Origin: Bos javanicus
Taxonomy: Eukaryota; Chordata; Mammalia; Artiodactyla; Bovidae
DNA length: 64,000 nt
NCBI RefSeq assembly: GCF_032452875.1
Contig: NC_083868.1
Coordinates: forward strand, 34,142,537-34,206,536
Direction of reading: 5' to 3'
How positions within the stretch are numbered: position 1 is the stretch's first letter; each line of letters starts with the position of its first letter. The notes below the pieces were generated by a model. That model was not told where the DNA came from and searched no databases. It worked only from the letters and a program-made list of their open reading frames with translations. Positions 56,786-64,000 of this stretch are shown piece after piece. Made by a program: the position numbers and the translations under genes.

Positions 56786-57115
56786 TCAGTCCTTCAGTCG
56801 TGTCCGACTCTTTGCGACCCCATAAGTCGCAGCACGCCAGGCCTCCCTGTCCATCACCAGCTCCCAGAGTTCACCGAGACTCACGTCCATCGAGTCAGTG
56901 ATGCCATCCAGCCATCTCATCCTCTGTCGTCCCCTTTTCCTCCTGCCCCCAATCCTTCCCAGCATTAGAATCTTTTCCAATGAGTCAACTCTTCGTATGA
57001 GGTGGCCAAAGTACTGGAGTTTCAGCTTTAGCATCATTCCTTCCAAAGAAATCCCAGGGCTGATCTCCTTCAGAATGGACTGGTTGGATCTCCTTGCAGT
57101 CCAAGGAACTCTCAA
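56786..57115 (-). pseudogene. BovB C-terminal fragment, 109 codons
   Basis: Open frame for the end of the BovB polyprotein: RVPWTARRSNQSILKEISPG, LQYFGHLIRRVDSLEKIL, RQRMRWLDGITDSMD and VAKSRTRL at its terminus. One frame break separates it from the RT block at 57155-57628. Confidence 0.88.
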
Positions 57116-57154
57116 GAGTCTTCTCCAACACCACAGTTCAAAACCATCAATTCT

Positions 57155-57628
57155 TCAGCGCTCAGCCTTCTTCACAGTCCAACTCTCACATCCATACATG
57201 ACCACAGGAAAAACCATAGCCTTGACTAGACGAACCTTTGTTGGCAAAGTAGTGTCTCTGCTTTTGAATATGCTATCTAGGTTGGTCATAACTTTCCTTC
57301 CAAGGAGTAAGCGTCTTTTAATTTCATGGCTGCAGTCACCATCTGCAGTGATTTTCGAGCCCAGAAAAATAAAGTCTGACACTGTTTCCACTGTTTCCCC
57401 ATCTATTTCCCATGAAGTGATGGGACCAGATGCCATGATCTTCGTTTCCTGAATGTTGAGCTTTAAGCCAACTTTTTCACTCTCCACTTTCACTTTCATC
57501 AAGAGGCTCTTCAGTTCCTCTTCACTTTCTACCATAAGGGTGGTGTAATCTGCGTATCTGAGGTTATTGATATTTCTCCCGGCAATCTTGATTCCAGCTT
57601 GTGTTTCTTCCAGTCCAGCATTTCTCAT
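57155..57628 (-). pseudogene. BovB RT fragment with mutated catalytic motif
   Basis: A 157-codon open frame from NAGLEETQAGIKIAGRNINN to CESWTVKKAER. The catalytic YADD motif reads YADY: the second aspartate, needed for metal binding in all reverse transcriptases, is replaced. The frame is otherwise clean. The 184-codon plus-strand frame at 56898-57452 is its antisense shadow. Confidence 0.88.
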
Positions 57629-58726
57629 GATGTACTCTGCATATAAGTTAAATAAACAGGGTGATAATATACAGCCTTGACGTACTCCTTTTCCTATTTG
57701 GAATCAGTCTGTTGTTCCATGTCCAGTTCTAACTGTTGCTTCCTGACCTGCATACAAATTTCTCAAGAGGCAGATCAGGTGGTCTGGTATTCCCATCTCT
57801 TTCAGAATTAGCAGACTTCTAAATGTTAGCATATTATTGAATACTAATTAGAGCTTTTCAAAAACCAATGTTCATACTGTTCATGGGGTTCTCAAGGTGA
57901 GACTACTGAAGTTGTTTGCCATTCCCAGTGGACCACATTTTGTCAGAACTCTCCACTATGACCCGTCCACCTTGGGTGGCCCTCCATGGCATGGCTCAAT
58001 GTTTCATTGAGTTAGACAAGGCTGTGGAACATGTGATCAGTTTGATTAGTTTTCTGTGATTATGGTTCTCACTCTGTCTGCCCTCTGATGGATAAGGGTA
58101 AGAGGTTTATGGAAGTTTCCTGATGGAAGTGACTGGCTGGATCTTGTTCTGATGGGTGGGGCCATGCTCAGTAAATCTTTAATCCAGTTTTCTGTTGATA
58201 GGCAGGGCTGTGTTCCCTCCCTGTTGTTTGACCTGAGGCCAAACTATGGTAGGGATAATGAAGATAATGGCGACCTCTTTCAAAAGGACTTGTGCACACA
58301 CTGTTGTGTTCGGTGCTCCTGACCCTGCAGCAGACCACTGTCGACCCACACCTCCACAGGAGATGCCTGGACACTCACAGGCAAGTCTGGCTCAGTCTCT
58401 TGTGGGGACATGGAGATACTGTTCCTTTCTCCTGGTGCACACAAGGTATTGTTTGTGCCCTCCAAAAGTCTGTTTCCCCAGTCCTGTAGAAGTTCTGTAA
58501 TTAAATCACACTGGCCTCCAAAGTCAAATTCCCTGGAGGTTTTCAGTCCCTTTGCTGGATCCCCAGGTTGGGAAATCTGTTGTGGGTACTAGAACTTTCT
58601 TAACAGAGCAATAATTTCTTTGGTGTAATTGTTCTGCAGTTTGTGGCTTGTCTGACTTAGTCTCTCTGTGGTCTCTTGGTACTGGTGTGCACAACGTTTT
58701 GTTTGAGCCCTCCTAGTGTCTCTGGC

Positions 58727-59012
58727 TGGAGAAGGCAATGGAACCCCACTCCAGTACTCTTCCCTGGAAAATGCCATGGACGGAGGAGCCTGGTGGGCTG
58801 CAGTCCATGTGGTCACTAAAGAGTCAGACACGACTGAGCAACTTCACTTTCACTTTTCACTTTCATGCATTGGAGAAGGAAATGGCAACCCTCTCCAGTG
58901 TTCTTGCCTGGAGAATCCCAGGGACGGGGGAGCCTGGTGGGCTGCCGTCTATGGGGTCACACACAGTTGGACATGACTGAAGCGACTTAGCAGCAGCAGC
59001 AGCAGCAGCAGC
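58727..59012 (+). mobile_element. Bov-A2 SINE nested in BovB, with TSD
   Basis: Complete plus-strand dimer with an (AGC)n tail of about eight units. AGTGTCTCTGGC (58715-58726) and AGTATCTCTGGC (59013-59024) flank it. Confidence 0.97.
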
Positions 59013-59024
59013 AGTATCTCTGGC

Positions 59025-59450
59025 GAGTATAGGGTTTGACTCTAAAGGTGATTTTGCCCCTCCGACTGGATGCTGTAAAGAACAAGATTGCATAGAAACC
59101 TGGAATGTTAAGTCCATGAACCAAGGTAAGTTAGAAGTGGTCAAACAGAAGATGGCAAGAGTGAACATCAACATTTTAGGAATCAGGGGATGAAAATGGA
59201 CTGGAATGGGTGAATTTAAGTCAGATAACCATTATATCTACTACTGTGGGCAAGAACCCCTTAGAAGAAATGGAGTAGCCCTCATAGTAAACAAAAGAGT
59301 CTGAAATCCAGTACTTGGGTGCAATCCCAAAAATGACAAAATGATTTCTGTTCATTTCCAAAGCAAACTATTCAATATCACAGTAATCCAAGTCTATGCT
59401 TAACCACTAATCCCAAAGAAGCTGAAGTTGAACGGTTCTATGAAGACCTA
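59025..59450 (+). pseudogene. BovB endonuclease fragment
   Basis: Encodes the N-terminal part of the APE-type endonuclease: TWNVKSMNQGKLEVVKQ-like sequence followed by a VNINILGI block, then a stop where ELKW is expected, YYCGQEPLRRNGVALIVNK and a block equivalent to IQVYA followed by a stop. In an intact element this domain nicks the target DNA. It is cut by the Bov-tA doublet and continues at 59794. Confidence 0.82.
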
Positions 59451-59793
59451 CAAGACCTTCTAAAAAAGTGAAAATCACTCAGCTGTGTCTGACTGTTTGT
59501 GACCCCGTGGACTATAAAGTTCATGGAATTCTCCAGGCCAGAATACTGGAGATGGTAGCCTTTCCCTTCTCCAGGAGATCTTCCCAGCCCAGTGACTGAA
59601 CCCAGGTCTCCCACACTGCAGACGGATTCTTTACCTGCTGAGTCACAAGGGAAACTCAAGAATACTGGAGTGGGTAGCCTATCGATTCTCCAGTTGATCT
59701 TCCTGACCCAGGAATCAAACCGGAGTCTCTTGCATTGCAGGAAGATTCTTTACCAACTGAGCTATCAGGGAAGCCTGATAGCAAGACCTTCTA
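59451..59793 (-). mobile_element. Bov-tA doublet inserted as one unit
   Basis: A single pair of perfect 12-base duplications, CAAGACCTTCTA (59451-59462 and 59782-59793), flanks two minus-strand Bov-tA units. Unit 1 (59463-59660) is full length. Unit 2 (about 59661-59781) carries the tRNA-like head and about half of the body, joined 5' of unit 1 at the CCAGTATTCTT point. No duplication separates them, so they probably integrated together as a dimeric or template-switched product. Confidence 0.85.
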
Positions 59794-61250
59794 GAATGAA
59801 TGCCAAAAAAAAGATGTTCTTTTCAACATAGGAGAAAGAAAGGCAAAGTAGGAAATCAAGAGATACCTGGAAACAGGCACATTTGGCCTTGGAGTACAAA
59901 ATGAAGAGGGCAAAGGCTAACAGAGCTTTGCCAAGAGAACACATTGGTCACAGCAAACACCCTCTTCCAACAACACAAGAGATGACTCTACAGATGGACA
60001 TCACCAGATGGTCAATACTGTTATATTGATTTAATTCTTTGCAGTCAAAGATAGAGAAGATCTAGACAATCAGGAAAAATAATACCAGGAGCTTACTGAG
60101 GCTCAGATCATGTATTCTTTATTGCCACATTCAGACTTAAATTGCAGAATGTAGGGAAATCCACTAGACCATTCAGGTATGACCTAAATCAAATCCCTTA
60201 TGACTATACAGTGAAAGTGATAAATTGATTCAAGGGATTAGATTTGATAGACAGAGTCCCTGAAGAACTATGGATGGACTTTGTGACATTGTACAGGAGG
60301 CAGTAATCAAACCGTTCCCAAGAAAAAGAAATGCAAAAAGCGAAAGTGTTGTATCAGGAGGCCTTACAAATAGCTGAGAAGAGAAGAGAAGCTAAAGGCA
60401 AAGGAGAAAAGGAAAAATGTATTCATCTGAGTGCAGACTTCCAAATAATAGCAAGGAGAGTTGAGAAAGCCTTTGCCAGTGGTCAGTGCAAATAAATGGA
60501 GGGAAACAACAGAATGGGAAAGACTAGAGATCTCTTCAAGAAAATTAGAAATACAAAGGGAATATTTCATGCAAAGATGGGCACAATAAAGGACAGAAAT
60601 GGTGTGGACCTAAAAGAAGCAGAAAATATTAAGAATAGGTGGCAAGACTGCACAAAAGACCTATATAAAAAAAGATCATAGATCTGTGTAACCACGATGG
60701 TGTGATCACTCCCCTAGAGCCAGACATCCTGGAGTGTGAAGCCAAGTGGACCTTAGAAAGCATCACTATGAACAAAATTAGTGGAGGTGATGGAATTCCA
60801 GCTGAGCTATTTCAAAACTTAAAAGATGCTGCTGCTAAAGTGCTGTACTCAATATCTCAGCAAATTTGAAAAACTCAGCAGTGGCCACAAGATTGTAAAA
60901 GGTCAGTTTTCATCCCAATCCCAAATAAAGGCAATGCCAAAGAATGTTCAAACTACTGTGCAAGTGCACTCATCTCACACAGTAGCAAAAATACTCAAAA
61001 TTATCCAAGCTAGGCTTCAATAGTATGTAAACCAAGAAGTTCCAGATGTTCAAGCTGGATTTATAAAAGGCAGATGAACCAAAGATCAAATTGCCAACAT
61101 CTGTTGGATCATAGAGAAAGCACGACAGCTCCAGAAAATTATCTACTTCTTATTTATTGACTACACCAAATCCTTTGTGTGGATCACAAAAAACTGTAGA
61201 AAATTCTTCAAGAGATGTGAATACCAGACCACCTTACCTACCTCCTGAGA
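59794..61250 (+). pseudogene. BovB endonuclease, linker and RT N-terminal part
   Basis: Continues the BovB polyprotein after the doublet. Recognisable blocks include the endonuclease segment ending in IANTLFQQHKR-like sequence (59940-59980) and the SPDGQ region (60003-60020), the linker (NNRMGKTRDLFKKIRNTKG at 60508-60564) and the RT fingers (IPAELFQNLKDAA, 60800-60835; an ISHSSK-like block near 60975). Stops and frameshifts in all blocks. A 61-codon clean piece lies at 60496-60681. Confidence 0.8.
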
Positions 61251-61726
61251 AATCTGTATGCAGGTCAAGAAGCAACAGTTAGAACTGGCCATGGAACAAC
61301 AGACTGGTTCCAAATTGGGAAAGGAGTACATCAAGGCTGTATATTGTCACCCTGATTATTTAACCTATATGCAGAATACATCATGGGAAATGCCAGGCTG
61401 GATGAAACACAAGCTGGAATCAAGACTGCTGGAAGAAATGTCAATAATCTCAAATAAGCAGATGACACCACCTTTACAGTAGAAAGCAAAGAGGAACTAA
61501 AGAGCCTCTTGATGAAAGTGATATAGGAGAGTGAAAAAGCTGGCTTGAAACTCAACATTCAAAAAACTAAGATCATGGTATCCAGTCCCATCACTTCATG
61601 GCAAACAGATGGGGAAACAGAGACAGACTTTATTTTCTTGGGCTCCAAAATCACTGCAGATGGTAACTGCTGCCTTGAAATAAAAAGTTGTTTGTTCCTT
61701 GGGAGAAAAGTTATTATCAACCTAGT
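61251..61726 (+). pseudogene. BovB RT palm with stop in YADD
   Basis: Covers the equivalents of QEATVRTGHG through GRKVI. The codons for the catalytic motif read TAA GCA GAT GAC, so the tyrosine of YADD is a stop codon. The sequence breaks off at ATCAACCTAG (61717-61726) where the second BovB begins. Confidence 0.85.
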
Positions 61727-62475
61727 GAAGAGGAACTAAAAAGCCTCTTGATGAAACTGAAAGAGGAGAGCAAAACAGTTGGCTTAAAGCTCAACATTCA
61801 GAAAACTAAGATCATGGCATCTGGTCCCATCACTTCATGGGAAATAGATGGGGAAACAGTGGAAACAGTGTCAGATTTTATTTTTTGGGCTCCAAAATCA
61901 CTGCAGATGGTGATTGCAGCCATGAAGTTAAAAGATGCTTACTCCTTGGAAGGAAAGTTATGACCAACCTAGATAGCATATTGAAAAGCAGAGACATTAC
62001 TTTGCCAACAAAGGTCCGTCTAGTCAAGGCTATGGTTTTTCCTGTGGTCGTGTATGGATGTGAGAGTTGGACTGTGAAGAAAGCTGAGGGCCGAAGACTT
62101 GATGCTTTTGAACTGTGGTATTGGAGAAACCTCTTGAGAGTCCCTTGGACTGCAAGGAGAGCCAATCAGTCCATTCAAAAGGAGATCAATCCTGGGTGTT
62201 CTTTGGAAGGACTGATGCTAAAGGTGAAACTCCAATACTTTGGCCACCTCATGGGAAGAGTTGACTCATTGGAAAAGACTCTGATGCTGGGAGGGATTGG
62301 GGACAGGAGGAGAAGGGGACGACAGAGGATGAGATGGCTGGATAGCTTCACTGATTCAATGGACATGAGTTTGGGTGAACTCTGGGAGTTGGTGATGGAC
62401 AGGGAGGCCTGGCATGCTGCAATTCATGGGGCTGCAAAGAGTCAGACACTACTGAGAGACTGAACTGAACTGAAA
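61727..62475 (+). mobile_element. BovB nested inside BovB
   Basis: At 61727 the sequence jumps back to GAAGAGGAACTAAAAAGCCT, equivalent to 61490 in the host element, and runs through to a (TGAAC)n-type tail ending at about 62475. Immediately afterwards ACAGTATATTAAAAAAC resumes the host element exactly where it stopped. The insert is therefore a separate 0.75-kb 5'-truncated BovB in the same orientation. No clear target-site duplication is visible. Confidence 0.9.
61837..62463 (+). pseudogene. BovB C-terminal fragment, 208 codons
   Basis: Open frame within the nested BovB: GSKITADGDCSHEVKRCLLL, TNLDSILKSRDITLPTKVRL, CESWTVKKAEGRRLDAFELW, the RRGRQRMRWLD block and the terminal AKSQTLLRD. It lacks the YADD motif, which lies upstream of the truncation point. 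The start codon is an accident of a frame change, as its first ten residues do not match BovB. The minus frames at 61878-62366 are shadows. Confidence 0.85.
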
Positions 62476-62503
62476 CAGTATATTAAAAAACAAAGACATT
62501 ACT

Positions 62504-62818
62504 TTGCCAACAAAGGTCCATCTAGTCAAAGCTATGGTTTTTCCAGTAGTCATGTATAGGTGTAAGAGTTGGACCATAAAGAAAGCTGAGTGCCAAATAA
62601 TTATTGCTTTTGAACTGGGGTGTTGGAGAAGACTCTTGAAAGTCAGTTGGACTGCAAGGAGATCAAACCTGTCAATCCTAAAGGAAATCAGTCCTGAATA
62701 TTCATTGGAAGGACTGATGCTGGAACTCCAATATTTTGGCCACCTGATGGGAAGAACTGACTCATTGCAAAAGACCCTGATTCTGGGAAAGATTGAAGGC
62801 CGGAGGAGAAGGGGATGA
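62504..62818 (+). pseudogene. BovB C-terminal fragment of the host element
   Basis: A 104-codon frame equivalent to part of the previous one, more diverged (PTKVHLVKAMVFPVVMYRCK, GLMLELQYFGHLMGRTDSLQ). It belongs to the outer BovB, after the nested insertion. The 3' end follows to 62952. Confidence 0.85.
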
Positions 62819-62952
62819 CAGAGGATGAGACGGTTGGATGGCATCATTGACTTGTTGGACAAGAGTTTGAGCAAGCTCTGTGAGTTGGTGATGGATAGGA
62901 AGCTCTGGTGATAGCAAATTGTTGGACATAACTGAGCACCTGAACTGAACGG

Positions 62953-64000
62953 AAAAACTAATTTAGATAACTAAAGTAAACAATAATCAAATTGTATGAT
63001 GTAAAGACAGAAAAATTAATGCCTTAATTTAAACATAGAATTTAGGATGTCACTTTTTAATTCTACATAGTAAATTGTGATTTATTTTTTACTAGGCTGA
63101 GATTTATTATATCTCCTCTGAATGTTGATTTATATAACAAGACATTTTAAAAACAATATTCATGGTCAATATTTATTGGATGATTTTTCAGAGATAATAT
63201 TTAATTTCTAAAGATTCACATAAACCTCCTCCACACAAGAAGGGGAAAAAACAGTATCAAGCAGAGAAACTGAGACCTCATGAACAGATGCAAAATCAAA
63301 GTTAAGTTCTTAAACTTCCAGTAACAAATGTACATTGGAAATTAAAACTATTAAACATGTCTCATAGAAATATATAGACTAGTATTAATGAAATATTTAT
63401 TATATTGATGCTTTTTGTGATTGTGCCTGAATTTTAAATATATAAGTGATTTTCTTAAATGTACTAGCAGGCATCTAGATTTTCAAAGTTCATGAGCCAT
63501 AGAATTTATTTCATTAATATTTTCCACAAAAGAAAGGCAAAGCTGAAAATTTAAGCCAAATTTCAGGTTATAGGAGATGAGACTTTGGGATTATTGGAAA
63601 CATGCACAACATAGTCTTGAGTCATTTTCTCCTCCTATTTTACAAATAGCAATGCAAGGTTTTGCAGGCTATGGAGTCCTGTAAAGTTGAAAGATGACAA
63701 ATACTAAAGGTTAGTTTCTGTCAGGAAGGCAAATGTTTCCCATTCCCAATGTACCTTTGTGTATGCATTTCCATAATAGCATGGCATATAATCTTCTTGT
63801 CTCTGATATAAATGCTTGATGAGAGTAAGGTCACATGGCCACATATGGTGGTTTTATGGTGGGATGTAAGAAATAAATTTCATATGCCAATGAGGAGACC
63901 AATATATTGTAGGCTGTTGGAAAGAACGAGAGCTTACAGAAGGTGTTCAGTTCAAATACCACATCATTTTCTTGTTCTCTGAATCCAGGCAAATAGTGAG
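62953..64000. other. Unique AT-rich sequence
   Basis: About 1 kb with no recognised repeat or coding frame up to the end of the window. Confidence 0.45.

Larger units (their letters stand above)
56777..57809 (-). mobile_element. BovB LINE, 5'-truncated, well preserved
   Basis: About 1.03 kb on the minus strand. Its tail reads as AGATC/TCAG units (plus ATTCAGATCAGATCAG), a variant of the usual (TTCAG)n. It covers the 3' region and the RT domain to the segment upstream of GQEATVRTGHG. Its 5' end faces the 5' end of the BovB at 57.85 kb, giving a head-to-head pair. Confidence 0.95.
57845..62952 (+). mobile_element. Long BovB LINE with three nested insertions
   Basis: The most complete BovB here. 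In order on the plus strand: 5' UTR from GTTCATGGGGTTCTCAAGG (57883) and AGTTAGACAAGGCTGTGG; Bov-A2 insertion 58727-59012; APE-type endonuclease start at AACCTGGAATGTTAAGTCC (59097); a Bov-tA doublet 59463-59781; rest of endonuclease, linker and RT to 61726; a second BovB 61727-62475; then the 3' end of the first element (62476-62952). The element's own sequence totals about 3.7 kb. Many stops, including one at the Tyr codon of YADD. Left end approximate. Confidence 0.9.

Noticed and set aside
56898..57452. 184-codon open frame on the plus strand
   Set aside because: It is the exact antisense of a BovB reverse-transcriptase segment, whose sense frames on the minus strand are recognisable.
58990..59012. 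(AGC)n run that could encode a polyalanine or polyserine tract
   Set aside because: It is the tail of a Bov-A2 SINE, bordered by the SINE's target-site duplication.

Overview
This window is nuclear DNA from a ruminant, most likely a bovid (cattle, sheep, goat or buffalo group). The evidence is the repeat content: BovB (RTE-type) LINE fragments with a (TTCAG)n-type tail, tRNA-Glu-derived Bov-tA SINEs, dimeric Bov-A2 SINEs with (AGC)n tails, CHR-type cetartiodactyl SINEs, and young ruminant L1 3' ends. Together these are known only from ruminant genomes. The species cannot be fixed from the sequence. The base composition is AT-rich. I found no protein-coding exon of a host gene, no CpG island, no functional RNA gene, no CRISPR array and nothing prokaryotic. 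The open frames present are nearly all pieces of transposons or their antisense shadows, so the window reads as a gene desert or a very large intron.

Layout. 0-16 kb: mostly unique AT-rich DNA with scattered SINEs, a nested L1 pair (2.1-2.5 kb), a 1.1 kb L2 relic (3.4-4.5 kb) and MIR relics. 16-17.3 kb: a BovB/SINE composite sharing one target-site duplication (TSD). 18.9-19.4 kb: two MER5A-like relics. 20.8-23.3 kb: Bov-A2, a CHR SINE, a dead mariner transposon, then SINE and BovB pieces. 26.7-29.2 kb: SINE, microsatellite, BovB, L1 and MIR. 30-33.7 kb: Bov-A2, two CHR SINEs and a striking 27-bp hairpin. 34.3-35.1 kb: three L2/MIR tails. 36.4-41.3 kb: BovB, SINEs, a hAT element with its 8-bp TSD, and an L1 tail. 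40.7-44.4 kb: an old local duplication whose copies carry different later insertions. 44.3-49.3 kb: L2 and L1 relics and a lone endogenous-retrovirus LTR. 51-56.7 kb: Bov-A2, SINEs, a U2 snRNA retropseudogene scrap and an L1 3' end. 56.8-63.0 kb: two BovB elements head to head, the right one about 3.7 kb of original sequence interrupted by a Bov-A2, a Bov-tA doublet and a second BovB.

The parts interact as a layered retrotransposon record, not as a pathway. BovB encodes an APE-type endonuclease and reverse transcriptase that is thought to mobilise Bov-tA and Bov-A2 RNAs because they share its 3' end. Every copy here is truncated or broken by stops, so none looks able to move itself. I did not find a new biological system. 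The most informative signals are the 30.96 kb hairpin, a perfect foldback palindrome inside a BovB copy (43.8 kb), two composite insertions bracketed by single TSDs (16.05-17.27 and 59.45-59.79 kb), the BovB-in-BovB nesting at 61.7 kb, and the 40.7/43.0 kb duplication. Repeat family names are from recognition of conserved sequence, not a database search; ends without a stated TSD are approximate.
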